In this document: positions 15,406-24,360 of the stretch, piece by piece
Layout: each line of letters opens with the position of its first letter
Position numbering within the stretch: the stretch's first letter is position 1
Origin: a virus
DNA: 64,000 nt
Virus record (IMG/VR): IMGVR_UViG_3300002835_006866
Coordinates: 31,852-95,851 of that record
Reading direction: 5' to 3' (one strand)
Notes under the pieces: model-generated
Seen by the model: only the letters and a program-made list of their open reading frames with translations
Told to the model about the DNA's origin: nothing
Databases searched by the model: none
Translations under genes and position numbers: made by a program

Positions 15406-15785
15406 ACCCTTTTGATTATGTAAATGCTATATTAAAGAGTAAAGAAAAACTAATTGTTGATGATATAACTGAGAAAGGATACGAACCATTTCTAGTAAAC
15501 CGATCTTTGTCTTATCATAAAGACTGTGTGTTCTATGCAAATGAGATGAATCGGAGGCACCATTTAGATAAAAAATTACAAAATGATTTCCTTCTAAATA
15601 CCATCAGGTCCCAGAAAAGGACTTTTGCTAAGTGGGTTAAGCGTGAAAAAAGTGAAGATATAGAATGTGTTAAATTAGTCTATGGTTTCTCTGACTCAAA
15701 ATCCCGTGAGGCATTACGCCTACTTAGCAATGAACAAATCCAACAACTAAAAGAACAAACCGAGATCGGTGGATTAAGGAAATGA
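15402..15785 (+). CDS. 62: gp62 clamp-loader small subunit
   Basis: 127 residues, shorter than T4 gp62 (187) but like the aquatic phage forms. MNPFDYVNAI start, FLVNRSLSYHKDCVFYANEMNRRHHLDKKLQNDF core and KRTFAKWVKREKSEDIE are characteristic. It joins gp44 in the clamp loader. Separated from gp44 by two extra genes. Confidence 0.85.
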   Translation: MNPFDYVNAILKSKEKLIVDDITEKGYEPFLVNRSLSYHKDCVFYANEMNRRHHLDKKLQNDFLLNTIRSQKRTFAKWVKREKSEDIECVKLVYGFSDSKSREALRLLSNEQIQQLKEQTEIGGLRK

Positions 15786-15786
15786 T

Positions 15787-16191
15787 ATGGTTGATTTATC
15801 CAAGTTTGTTGAGGTGAAACTCAACGAACAGGACGATTTTCTAAAGGTAAGAGAAACTTTGACTAGGATTGGAGTATCATCCAGAAAAGAAAAAGTCCTG
15901 TATCAGTCTTGCCACATTTTACATAAACAAGGCAAGTATTACATTGTACATTTTAAAGAGTTATTTGCATTAGATGGTAAACCCTCAAATCTCTCTGAAA
16001 ATGATATACAAAGAAGAAATGCAATTGCTAATTTGCTAGAAGAGTGGGGTTTAGTTAAAATTATGAACCGATCTATTTTAGAAAATAATATAGCACCACT
16101 GCATCAAATTAAAATTATCTCTTTTAAAGAGAAAGATCAGTGGGAACTGATAACAAAATATAATATAGGCAAAAAATCACAAGATTACTAA
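15787..16191 (+). CDS. regA: RegA translational repressor
   Basis: 134 residues. FLKVRETLTRIGVSSRKEKVLYQSCHIL, GKYYIVHFKELFALDGK and NAIANLLEEWGLVKI align almost residue by residue with T4 RegA, which binds mRNA start regions and represses early genes. Placed right after gp62 as in T4. Confidence 0.95.
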   Translation: MVDLSKFVEVKLNEQDDFLKVRETLTRIGVSSRKEKVLYQSCHILHKQGKYYIVHFKELFALDGKPSNLSENDIQRRNAIANLLEEWGLVKIMNRSILENNIAPLHQIKIISFKEKDQWELITKYNIGKKSQDY

Positions 16192-16205
16192 TATGGTGAT
16201 TAATT

Positions 16206-16388
16206 ATGACAAAAGTGAAAAACAAATCTATCAAGTTAGTGAATAAATATACTAAAGAAGAAGTGTACACAAGAGACTATGATAATGTGGTTAAAGACGG
16301 CAACAACGAGTTTATTCGTGTTTTCGAATCACATAATCCTAACCGAACTTTTCTTGTCAACCGACAGGCTTTTGTGGTTGTCAAGTAA
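16206..16388 (+). CDS. small basic protein, unknown
   Basis: 60 residues, Lys- and Asn-rich, with YTRDYDNVVKDGNNEFIRVFESHNPNR. The YxRDYDN motif reappears in the small protein at 18705 (YYRDYDNMVE). Followed by its own hairpin terminator. Unknown function. Confidence 0.6.
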   Translation: MTKVKNKSIKLVNKYTKEEVYTRDYDNVVKDGNNEFIRVFESHNPNRTFLVNRQAFVVVK

Positions 16389-16390
16389 GT

Positions 16391-16415
16391 AGTGGCGCCT
16401 AATGGGCCACTTTAT
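16391..16415 (+). terminator. hairpin terminator
   Basis: AGTGGC (16391-16396) pairs with GCCACT (16406-16411), loop GCCTAATGG, then a short T-rich TTTATT. The loop decamer GCCTAATGGG recurs in another hairpin at 58952-58961. Confidence 0.6.
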
Positions 16416-16441
16416 TAACTTGCTTAAAAAAAGGAGAAAAT

Positions 16442-16921
16442 ATGACTATTACTGGTCGATTTGGTCCAATGGTTCTTAATCAGACATTGGGTTTTGAAAA
16501 TTTTATTCGTGACGTTGAAGCAATTCTAAATGATTCTAGACCAACAAACAATTTTCCACCACATAACATCATCAAAGCAGATGAAAACAAATATGTGGTA
16601 GAACTTGCTGTTGCTGGTTTTAGTAAAGACGAAATTGATATCGAAGTGCAGGATAATACTTTGACTATCAAAGGTGATAAGAAAGTCGGTACACCCGATG
16701 TTCAATACCTACACCGTGGAATTGGCACACGATCTTTTACTAAAGCAATCACAATCGCTGACACCATTGAAGTAAAAGGTGCAGAGTTCAAAGATGGTAT
16801 TCTACGCATTGGACTTGAGAACATCATTCCAGAGCATAAGAAACCACGTAAGATTGAAATTGGCAATGAACTAAAGACGTTTGAACCTCAACTTCTACAA
16901 GAAGAAAAACAAACGGCTTAA
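16442..16921 (+). CDS. hsp20: Hsp20 small heat-shock protein
   Basis: 159 residues. N-terminal arm with NQTLGFENF, then an alpha-crystallin domain (about 35-140): KYVVELAVAGFSKDEIDIEVQDNTL, RGIGTRSFTKAI and the A..DGILRIGLEN end, with a short C-terminal tail. An ATP-independent holdase; a frequent core gene in aquatic T4-like phages. Strong AAAGGAG site. Confidence 0.93.
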   Translation: MTITGRFGPMVLNQTLGFENFIRDVEAILNDSRPTNNFPPHNIIKADENKYVVELAVAGFSKDEIDIEVQDNTLTIKGDKKVGTPDVQYLHRGIGTRSFTKAITIADTIEVKGAEFKDGILRIGLENIIPEHKKPRKIEIGNELKTFEPQLLQEEKQTA

Positions 16922-16926
16922 TTTCT

Positions 16927-16942
16927 TGGGGCTTCGGCCTCA
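16927..16942 (+). terminator. UUCG tetraloop hairpin after hsp20
   Basis: GGGGC-TTCG-GCCTC (16928-16941) with one G-U pair, closing C(UUCG)G tetraloop. Only a weak T-tract follows, so it may be an mRNA-stabilising 3' end rather than a strong terminator. Confidence 0.55.
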
Positions 16943-16950
16943 TCTATATT

Positions 16951-17784
16951 ATGAACACACCAATAACAATGCTGGTTCATACTCATAAAGAGTACGCTTT
17001 CAATTTTGATTCGAAGTGGGTTAAGTATTTCTACGCCGCATCTTCCGATCCAAATGAATGGCATCCTTCTGTTGGTAATTTTACCAATGTGTACGAAGGA
17101 GAAAACACCATTAAGAAATTTTACAAGTATTATTCACACATAAGTGAATTAGAATTTCTTAAAGCTATGGGTCAACAATCAACAGAATATTATGCTGCTA
17201 ATCACATAGATTCTGATTACATTGGATGTGGTTCATATAGAAGATATTTGGCAGTTGAGAATGGTGTTGGTTATACAGGAGAAAAATTAGAAGTTCCTGC
17301 TAATGAAGATTCATGCAGGTTTTTAACTTCTGATTCTCAGATGAATCGTGCTCTAGATTATCTACAATCTGCTGATGTAGTTTGTAGTAGATTTAGAATG
17401 ATGCACAATTCAATTGAAAGACAATATTTGGAATCACAACTTCCAGAATATTGGTTTCTTTTCAAACAAGGTATAGAAACTCTTTTTCCTGAATACAAAC
17501 GACATATGATTTGGTTCACAGATTATAGTATCTGTAACTATGAATGTGTTTATGTAATGCCAAAATCATGGTTCAAGAAAATGTTTGGTGAATATTTTGC
17601 CATCATGGAATATATTTGGCAAAATTGCGAAGAAGTATATCCGGATAAAAACAAGAGGAGTTGGCACTGCTCTGAACCTTTTCCATGGAGATATCCTGGA
17701 TTTCTAAATGAAAGGTTCGTTCCGTTCTTTATGTACGCTAATGGGCTAAGGAAAATCGAAGTTCCTTTAGCGTTTTTATCATGA
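16951..17784 (+). CDS. glycosyltransferase-like protein (DUF4422-type)
   Basis: 277 residues. The N-terminal ITMLVHTHKEY and the DYIGCGSYRRYLAV block resemble DUF4422 glycosyltransferases, whose typical signature is IGxxHYRRY. The middle is rich in aromatic residues. It starts only 30 bases after hsp20 and ends in an overlap with the dCMP deaminase. Target glycan unknown. Confidence 0.5.
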   Translation: MNTPITMLVHTHKEYAFNFDSKWVKYFYAASSDPNEWHPSVGNFTNVYEGENTIKKFYKYYSHISELEFLKAMGQQSTEYYAANHIDSDYIGCGSYRRYLAVENGVGYTGEKLEVPANEDSCRFLTSDSQMNRALDYLQSADVVCSRFRMMHNSIERQYLESQLPEYWFLFKQGIETLFPEYKRHMIWFTDYSICNYECVYVMPKSWFKKMFGEYFAIMEYIWQNCEEVYPDKNKRSWHCSEPFPWRYPGFLNERFVPFFMYANGLRKIEVPLAFLS

Positions 17785-18197
17785 AAGAAAAATATCTTGA
17801 ATCTTATATGGGTGTGGCTGAAATCTTTGCTAGACAGTCATCGGCAAAGAGATTGCAAGTTGGTGCCATTGTAGTCAAAGATGATCGTATCATTAGTATA
17901 GGTTACAATGGAATGCCATCAGGTTGGGATAATGTGTGTGAAAATATTAATGAAGATGGTACGTTAAAAACAAAACCAGAGGTGCTTCATGCTGAAATGA
18001 ATGCTATAGCCAAATTAGCAAGAAGTAACGAATCTGGTTTAAACTCCACTATGTTCATCACACATGCACCATGCATTGAGTGTGCTAAATTGATATATCA
18101 ATCTGGCATTAAAAAAGTTTTTTATAAAAATGAATACAGATCACAAGATGGTATAGATTTTCTTAAAAAATGTAATATCGATATTAATAAACTATAA
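17781..18197 (+). CDS. cd: deoxycytidylate (dCMP) deaminase
   Basis: 138 residues. Zinc-site motifs HAEMNAI (H70, E72) and PCIEC (C98, C101), with the N-terminal SSAKRLQVGAIVVKD..IISIGYNGMPSG typical of phage dCMP deaminases. It makes dUMP for ThyX (48129). ATGA-type overlap with the upstream gene. Confidence 0.92.
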   Translation: MKEKYLESYMGVAEIFARQSSAKRLQVGAIVVKDDRIISIGYNGMPSGWDNVCENINEDGTLKTKPEVLHAEMNAIAKLARSNESGLNSTMFITHAPCIECAKLIYQSGIKKVFYKNEYRSQDGIDFLKKCNIDINKL

Positions 18198-18206
18198 GGA
18201 GAAGTT

Positions 18207-18647
18207 ATGTCGCAGGTAAAAGGTACTAAAACTGAATTGAATTTGAAAGAAGCATTTGCTGGTGAATCGCAGGCGAATCGTCGTTATTTGTATTTCGCTA
18301 ACATGTGTGATATTGCTGGCGCTCAAGAAGTAGCAGCTGTTTTCCGCCATACTGCTGAGGGAGAAACAGGTCATGCTCACGGTCATATGGAATACTTGAT
18401 CGAAGGCGGTGCTGGTGATCCTGCAACAGGAATGCCTGCAAAGAGCATTGTTCAGGCTCTCGAATCATCCATCGAAGGTGAAACTCATGAATATACCGAC
18501 ATGTATCCAGGTATGGCTAAAACTGCTCGTGAAGAAGGCTTCGAAGAAATTGCCGATTGGTTTGAAACTCTAGCAAAAGCAGAACGCAGCCATGCAGGTA
18601 AGTTTAAGAAAACTCTTGAGGCATACAAACAAGAAATTGGTGCTTAA
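18207..18647 (+). CDS. rubrerythrin-like diiron protein
   Basis: 146 residues. The erythrin four-helix bundle has GESQANRRY (E20), EGETGH (E53, H56), EGETHEY and KAERSH (E126, H129), the two ExxH pairs that hold two irons. The C-terminal rubredoxin domain is absent. The family reduces peroxide or stores iron. Its Ala/Gly-rich codon choice looks bacterial. An unusual auxiliary gene for a T4-like phage. Confidence 0.88.
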   Translation: MSQVKGTKTELNLKEAFAGESQANRRYLYFANMCDIAGAQEVAAVFRHTAEGETGHAHGHMEYLIEGGAGDPATGMPAKSIVQALESSIEGETHEYTDMYPGMAKTAREEGFEEIADWFETLAKAERSHAGKFKKTLEAYKQEIGA

Positions 18648-18673
18648 TTGCCACTTTTTTGAATTGTATATTG

Positions 18674-18679
18674 TATAAT
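18674..18679 (+). promoter_or_regulatory. possible -10 element
   Basis: TATAAT at 18674-18679 upstream of the gene at 18705, with TTGCCA at 18648-18653 (20-bp spacer). No extended TGN. Weak. Confidence 0.35.
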
Positions 18680-18704
18680 ATTATTTTTATTGTTAAGGAA
18701 AAAT

Positions 18705-18929
18705 ATGAACATTCGTGAACTAGCAAAAAAACTTGCTATCGATAACAAAATGATTCATGCTGAAAAGTATGATTTATATTATCGTGATTATGATAACATG
18801 GTAGAAGTTTTGGGTTGGGTTCAAGACCCTTTGATTAATGCTTCTGATTTCAATGGAAGAGAAATGCTCATTCCAAATCGGTGGGTTACATTGGGAGTTC
18901 TAGATGCTAATATGGGAGTCAATGTATGA
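18705..18929 (+). CDS. small protein, unknown
   Basis: 74 residues from the ATG with AAGGA 5 nt upstream; an earlier TTG at 18690 is not supported. Contains YYRDYDNMVEVLGW, like the small protein at 16206. Unknown function. Overlaps the next start. Confidence 0.6.
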   Translation: MNIRELAKKLAIDNKMIHAEKYDLYYRDYDNMVEVLGWVQDPLINASDFNGREMLIPNRWVTLGVLDANMGVNV

Positions 18930-19225
18930 CCGTTAAATTAATTACACTTAAAACTAACCACACTCTCATCGGAGAAATTGTTGATGAAGGTAATGTTGGT
19001 GTAAAAATAAAACAACCAGTTCAAGTTGTTGTTCAGCCAACAAAAGATGGCCCAATGATGGGTTTTGTTCCGTTTGTTGACTTTAGTGAGGACTTTAAAA
19101 CTGGATTTGTAATTAATAATAACGACATTTTATTTACAAGTTCGCCTGTAAGAGAACTCGAAAATCAGTATAATAAGATGTTCGGTTCTGGTATCGAAAT
19201 CGCTTCTTCAATTCCTAAATTATAA
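18926..19225 (+). CDS. conserved phage protein, possible Sm-like beta barrel
   Basis: 99 residues. VKLITLKTNHTLIGEIVDE...VKIKQPVQVVVQ has the strand pattern of an LSM/Sm fold (short strands with a G-E-V turn), followed by GFVPFVDF and NNNDILFTSSPV. It lies directly before DNA polymerase. RNA binding is an inference from strand pattern only. Confidence 0.5.
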   Translation: MTVKLITLKTNHTLIGEIVDEGNVGVKIKQPVQVVVQPTKDGPMMGFVPFVDFSEDFKTGFVINNNDILFTSSPVRELENQYNKMFGSGIEIASSIPKL

Positions 19226-19228
19226 TGA

Positions 19229-21781
19229 ATGACAAATAATTATTATACAAATGTTTCATGCCTCGGAAGTAATATTCTCTTCCGAGGTGTTAAAGACGGC
19301 CGGCGTGTTAAGTATAAAGTTGCTTACACGCCGACTTTGTTTTTGAAATCAAATAAACCTAGCAAGTATAAATCTCTTGATGGTTTGAGTTTAGAGACAA
19401 TAAAGTTTCAGACCATTCGTGAATCGAGAGACTTTGTTCGTCAGTATAATGACGTTGAAGGATTTAAAATCTTTGGTAATGACCGTTATGAATACGCTTT
19501 CATTGCTGATACATTCAAAGGTGACATTAATTGGAACTTTGATGATCTTTCTATTGCTATAATCGATATTGAAGTTGGATCAGAAAATGGTTTTCCTGAC
19601 CCATACAAAGTCACAGAGCCTATCACTGCCATTGGAATAAAATATATTAATGGAAAAATGATTGTCTATGGTTGTGGTGACTATGACAATCAACGTGATG
19701 ATGTTACCTACATCAAGTGTAAGAGTGAAATCGACCTGTGTAAAAAATTCATCGATGATTGGCAACAAAACTGTCCTGATGCAATCAGTGGATGGAATAT
19801 TCGTTTCTTTGATATTCCATATCTGGTCAATCGAATCAATAACCTTTTGGGTGAAGAAGAAGTAAAGAAACTTTCACCATGGGGTATCATAAACACAAAA
19901 AAGATTACAAAGATTAATCGTGACCTTGATGTTTATGATTTACTTGGTGTTCCAACACTAGATTATATCGAACTGTATAGATGGTACGCTCCGGCTGGTA
20001 AGTCACAAGAATCTTATCGGCTAGATCACATCGCCAGCGTTGAACTGAATGAGAACAAACTTTCATATGACGAATATGAAAACTTACATTCATTATATCG
20101 TTTAAACTTTCAAAAGTTTATTGATTATAACATTAAAGACGTTGAGCTTGTACTGAAGTTGGAAGAAAAACTTAAATTGATTGAATTGGGTTTGACTTTG
20201 GCTTACGATACAAAAACAAACTATGAGGACATTTTCGCACAAACGAGAATGTGGGATTCTTTGATCTATAATTATCTTTTAGACAAAGATATCATTGTTC
20301 CACCAAAAACGGTAAAAAATAAGAGTTCGGCTTTTGAGGGTGCTTATGTGAAAGAACCCCAAGTCGGTGTTCATGAATATGTTGCTTCATTTGACTTGAA
20401 CTCTCTCTATCCACACTTGATGATGATGTACAACATTTCACCAGAAACTCTTATTGATACAGAGGATTACACGGATGAAATGCGTGATATTCTTTCAGCA
20501 GGCGTAAATGTCGAGAAACTATTAATGAGACAGGTTGACACTTCAAAACTCATTGATGCTACAATTACACCAAACGGTCAACTTTTTAGAACTGACTTTC
20601 AAGGTTTTCTTCCTAAGATGTTGGAAGAAATGTATGAAGGTCGTAAAAAATTTAAGAAGATGATGTTGCAGGCGAAACAAGAATATGAAAAAGAAAATGA
20701 CGATGAAAAGAAATATGAAATCGAAAAAAGAATTGCACGATATGATAATCTTCAACTAGCGAAGAAAGTCTCCCTCAATTCTGCTTACGGTGCTCTTGGT
20801 AGTCAATACTTCCGTTTTTATGATTTGAGAATGGCACTTGGCGTTACTACAGCGGGCCAATTATCCATTCGTTGGATTGAAAATAAACTAAATGAATATT
20901 TAAATAAGTTATTAAGTACAAATAATGAAGATTACGTTATCGCCTCAGACACAGATTCGATTTATCTTAATCTTGGTCCGCTTGTTAAAAAGGTGTATGT
21001 TGCGGGAGAAAAAGTTCCTTCATCTAGAATCAAGATCATCGAGTTCATGGATAAAGTCTGCGAGCAGAAGATACAACCGTTCATTGATGAAAGTTACAAG
21101 GATCTTGCTACGTATGTTCGTGCATACGCCCAAAAAATGCAAATGAAACGTGAAGCATTATCTGATCGTGGCATTTGGACTGCAAAGAAAAGATATATTC
21201 TAAACGTACACAACAATGAAGGTGTTCAATATAAAGAACCTCAAATGAAAGTTATGGGTATGGAGATGGTTAAATCTTCAACGCCTGCTGCTATTCGGGA
21301 AAAAATGAAACAGGCTATTCACATTATGTTGAATGGTAAAGAAGGTGATATTCATGACTTCATTGAAGAATTTAGAGAGAAGTTTAAACAATTGCCTCCT
21401 GAAGAAGTATCTTTTCCCAGAGGATTGAATGGTTTGAAAGATTATTCTGATACCGCTACTCTATATAAAAAAGGGACACCGATTCATGTCAAGGGTGCTT
21501 TACTATACAACAATCGGTTGGAATCTTTGAAGTTAGATAAAAAATATCCAAGGATTCAAGAAGGTGAGAAAATTAAATTTACTTACCTAAAACAACCGAA
21601 TCCTTTAAAAGATATGGTCATTTCTTATCCAACGAGATTGCCACCAGAGTTTGGTCTCCATGATTTTGTTGATTATGATACGCAGTTTGAAAAGTCATTT
21701 TTGGAACCAATTAAAGTGATTCTCGACTGTATGGGATGGACAACAGAAAAAACCAATTCATTAGACAGCTTTTTCTCATGA
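19229..21781 (+). CDS. 43: gp43 DNA polymerase (family B)
   Basis: 850 residues. 3'-5' exonuclease DIE (D113, E115) and a second exo motif GWNIRFFDIPYL; polymerase motif A SFDLNSLYP (D389), motif B KKVSLNSAYGALGS and motif C ASDTDS (D574, D576), then the KKRYILNVHN thumb motif. It ends in NSLDSFFS, in the position of the C-terminal clamp-binding peptide of T4/RB69 gp43. No intein or intron interrupts it. Confidence 0.96.
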   Translation: MTNNYYTNVSCLGSNILFRGVKDGRRVKYKVAYTPTLFLKSNKPSKYKSLDGLSLETIKFQTIRESRDFVRQYNDVEGFKIFGNDRYEYAFIADTFKGDINWNFDDLSIAIIDIEVGSENGFPDPYKVTEPITAIGIKYINGKMIVYGCGDYDNQRDDVTYIKCKSEIDLCKKFIDDWQQNCPDAISGWNIRFFDIPYLVNRINNLLGEEEVKKLSPWGIINTKKITKINRDLDVYDLLGVPTLDYIELYRWYAPAGKSQESYRLDHIASVELNENKLSYDEYENLHSLYRLNFQKFIDYNIKDVELVLKLEEKLKLIELGLTLAYDTKTNYEDIFAQTRMWDSLIYNYLLDKDIIVPPKTVKNKSSAFEGAYVKEPQVGVHEYVASFDLNSLYPHLMMMYNISPETLIDTEDYTDEMRDILSAGVNVEKLLMRQVDTSKLIDATITPNGQLFRTDFQGFLPKMLEEMYEGRKKFKKMMLQAKQEYEKENDDEKKYEIEKRIARYDNLQLAKKVSLNSAYGALGSQYFRFYDLRMALGVTTAGQLSIRWIENKLNEYLNKLLSTNNEDYVIASDTDSIYLNLGPLVKKVYVAGEKVPSSRIKIIEFMDKVCEQKIQPFIDESYKDLATYVRAYAQKMQMKREALSDRGIWTAKKRYILNVHNNEGVQYKEPQMKVMGMEMVKSSTPAAIREKMKQAIHIMLNGKEGDIHDFIEEFREKFKQLPPEEVSFPRGLNGLKDYSDTATLYKKGTPIHVKGALLYNNRLESLKLDKKYPRIQEGEKIKFTYLKQPNPLKDMVISYPTRLPPEFGLHDFVDYDTQFEKSFLEPIKVILDCMGWTTEKTNSLDSFFS

Positions 21782-22686
21782 CACAATTTATATTACCTTT
21801 TTTGACCGCCATTGCTCTTTCGGGCGTGGCGGCTTATTATTCGGTAATAGGACTTGCACAGATATTTCCTGGATCTTATTGGCCGGTTATAATCATGGGC
21901 ACAGTTTTAGAAATAGCAAAATTGGTGACAGTATCATGGTTACATAATCATTGGAAAGAAACATTCTCTGCACTCAAGTTTTATTTTTTGATTGCAGTGA
22001 TATTGCTTATGGCAATTACTTCAATGGGTATTTTTGGTTACCTATCAAAGGCCCATATTGAACACTCATCAAACATATCACCTTTAGCCGCAAAGGTAGA
22101 AATTTATGACAAAAAGATTGAAGCACTCCAAGCGACCATTGAGAGGAATGACAAGAACCTTAGTCAGTATGATGCATCTGTCGATGAAATTATGGGCAGG
22201 TCGAAAGACGAAAGGGGCGCCGAGAGGGCATCACAGATACGCAAGGCCCAACAGAAAGACCGTGAGAGAATCGCTTCTGAAAATGCAAGGCTTCAAAAAG
22301 AAATACAAAACCTCACGGAAGAAAAACTCCCTTTATCCTTGGAAGTTAAGAAGGCTGAATCAGATTTGGGACCTATCAAATACGTGGCAGAAGTAGTATA
22401 TGGTACACAAGACCGTGATTTGATTGATAAAGCAGTTCGACTGGTAATTTTTATTATTATTATCGTGTTTGATCCACTTGCTGTTTTGCTGTTAGTAGCA
22501 TCAAATCAAACTTATAGAAAATATGCAGCTGATAAAGTGGACATTTTACCAGAAATTAAGGCAAGAAAGAGGAAAAAGATTGACAAACAGCCCGCTAATA
22601 GTTTAGACTCTTTTTTTGTTGATACAGAACACGAAGTAATACACAAATCAAAAATTGCCAATTTTGAGGATGATTCAAAACCATGA
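21778..22686 (+). CDS. inner-membrane coiled-coil protein with clamp-binding-like tail
   Basis: 302 residues from the ATG overlapping the gp43 stop; an ATG at 21736 inside gp43 is possible but unlikely. Membrane segments near residues 2-24, 32-50 and 63-84, a long charged coiled coil (about 100-210), a fourth membrane segment (VIFIIIIVFDPLAVLLLV), and a basic tail (KARKRKKIDK) followed by NSLDSFF, identical in seven residues to the end of gp43. This suggests tethering of gp45 or the replisome to the membrane. Function otherwise unknown. Confidence 0.75.
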   Translation: MTQFILPFLTAIALSGVAAYYSVIGLAQIFPGSYWPVIIMGTVLEIAKLVTVSWLHNHWKETFSALKFYFLIAVILLMAITSMGIFGYLSKAHIEHSSNISPLAAKVEIYDKKIEALQATIERNDKNLSQYDASVDEIMGRSKDERGAERASQIRKAQQKDRERIASENARLQKEIQNLTEEKLPLSLEVKKAESDLGPIKYVAEVVYGTQDRDLIDKAVRLVIFIIIIVFDPLAVLLLVASNQTYRKYAADKVDILPEIKARKRKKIDKQPANSLDSFFVDTEHEVIHKSKIANFEDDSKP

Positions 22687-23297
22687 GGGAAGTAATTGAA
22701 CTTTTTCCTGTTCCTCTGTATAGAAATAATATTTTCGTTGATGAGGACACAAGACGCTTTGTAATGAACTGTAAATACGTAAGAAACGATAATGGTTTGT
22801 TCACTGATGCCAAACTTCTCGATCTTCCAGAACTTTCTGATCTCAAACACCTGATTCTCAGAGAAGTTGAATATTATGTATATGATTATTTGAAAGTTGT
22901 AAAAAATGTTGAGGTATACATTACATCATCATGGGCAGTAAAACACCAGAGAGGTGATTGGGCACAACCACATCACCATAGTAATAGTATTTTCAGTGGT
23001 GTTTTATATGTTAATGTCGATGAAAAAAGTGGTAACATAAAGTTTGTTCGTGATTCTAGGGCATATAATGTTTGGCCAATTTCTGTTTGTCCTGATGTTG
23101 AGGAAGAAAACAGAATTAGTTCTGTTGATTGGGTTGTAACGCCAAAAATAAATGACATACTAATTTTTCCATCTCATCTAACACACGAAGTTTCGAGAAA
23201 TATTTCAGGTATCGAAAGATGTGTTATCGCCTTTAATATTTTCTTTAAAGGAACTCTTGGTGATACGGAAACTTTACTGATTCTAAACGGAGAATAA
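22683..23297 (+). CDS. 2OG-Fe(II) dioxygenase-like protein (third of three)
   Basis: 204 residues. LFPVPLYRNNIF start, HQRGDWAQPHHHSNS (H97-H99), FPSHLTHEV (H165, H168) and ISGIERCVIAFN (R179) match the putative 2OG-Fe(II) oxygenase family often found in cyanophages (TIGR02466-like). Here the HxD pair is replaced by a His-rich PHHHSNS, also usual in that family. ATGA-type overlap with the membrane gene; next to uvsX. Confidence 0.78.
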   Translation: MREVIELFPVPLYRNNIFVDEDTRRFVMNCKYVRNDNGLFTDAKLLDLPELSDLKHLILREVEYYVYDYLKVVKNVEVYITSSWAVKHQRGDWAQPHHHSNSIFSGVLYVNVDEKSGNIKFVRDSRAYNVWPISVCPDVEEENRISSVDWVVTPKINDILIFPSHLTHEVSRNISGIERCVIAFNIFFKGTLGDTETLLILNGE

Positions 23298-23298
23298 A

Positions 23299-24360
23299 AT
23301 GAGTTTACTTGAAAAGATTAAAAAGAATTCTACAATCAAAGATAGTTCTATTCTATCTAAATCAAAGTTGTTTACAGAAAAAGATATGATTCCAACTGCC
23401 ATTCCTATGGTGAATGTTGCTTTGTCAGGAAGATTGGATGGTGGTCTTACTCCTGGTTTAACAATGTGGGCAGGTCCCTCTAAACACTTTAAGACAGCCT
23501 TCTCTTTGTTGATGGCTAAGTCCTATATGGACAAGTATGATGAATCTGTTTTGTTGTTTTATGATTCCGAATTTGGAACTCCACAGTCATACTTTGATAC
23601 CTTTGGTATTGACACTGACAGAGTGATTCATTCACCAATTACTGATATTGAACAATTAAAGTTTGATATTATGGCTCAGTTGGAAAATATCAATCGAGGT
23701 GATCGTGTTATCATTGTCATTGATTCGATTGGTAATCTCGCATCAAAGAAAGAAGTTGAAGATGCTCTTGAACAGAAGTCTGTTGCTGATATGTCACGAG
23801 CAAAACAAGTAAAAAGTTTATTCCGCATGATTACACCACATTTAAATCTAAAAGATATTCCTATGGTTGTGGTGAATCACACTTATAAAGAAATCGGAAT
23901 GTTTCCTAAAGATATCGTTGGTGGTGGAACAGGTTCTTACTATTCTGCTGACAATATCTTCATTTTAGGTCGTCAACAAGAAAAAGAAGGATCAGAAATT
24001 GTTGGATACAATTTCATCATTAACGTAGAGAAATCAAGATATGTTCGAGAAAAATCTAAAATACCTGTTACTGTATCTTTTGATGGTGGTATTAACAAGT
24101 GGTCTGGCCTTATGGATATCGCTCTCGAAGGCAATTTTGTAACCAAACCAAGTAATGGTTGGTATGCTAAAGTTGACCAGGAGACTGGTGAAGTCTTAGA
24201 TAAGAAACGCTTTGCTGATACACAAACAGAAGAATTTTGGAGAGATATTTTAGAAAATAATTCATTCAAAGACTATGTGAAGAAAAGATATGAAATCACT
24301 TATAGCAGTATTATGGGACAAGATGACATTTTGGAAGAAGTCGAAGAAAATGAAGCTTGA
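23299..24360 (+). CDS. uvsX: UvsX RecA-like recombinase
   Basis: 353 residues. MWAGPSKHFKTAF is the phage-type Walker A (lacking the last Gly of RecA), VLLFYDSEFG follows, VIIVIDSIG is Walker B, and a DIVGGGTGSYYSADNIF L2-like loop is present. The acidic C terminus (LEEVEENE) is typical of strand-exchange proteins. It works with gp46/gp47, gp41 and gp43 in recombination-driven replication. Confidence 0.94.
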   Translation: MSLLEKIKKNSTIKDSSILSKSKLFTEKDMIPTAIPMVNVALSGRLDGGLTPGLTMWAGPSKHFKTAFSLLMAKSYMDKYDESVLLFYDSEFGTPQSYFDTFGIDTDRVIHSPITDIEQLKFDIMAQLENINRGDRVIIVIDSIGNLASKKEVEDALEQKSVADMSRAKQVKSLFRMITPHLNLKDIPMVVVNHTYKEIGMFPKDIVGGGTGSYYSADNIFILGRQQEKEGSEIVGYNFIINVEKSRYVREKSKIPVTVSFDGGINKWSGLMDIALEGNFVTKPSNGWYAKVDQETGEVLDKKRFADTQTEEFWRDILENNSFKDYVKKRYEITYSSIMGQDDILEEVEENEA

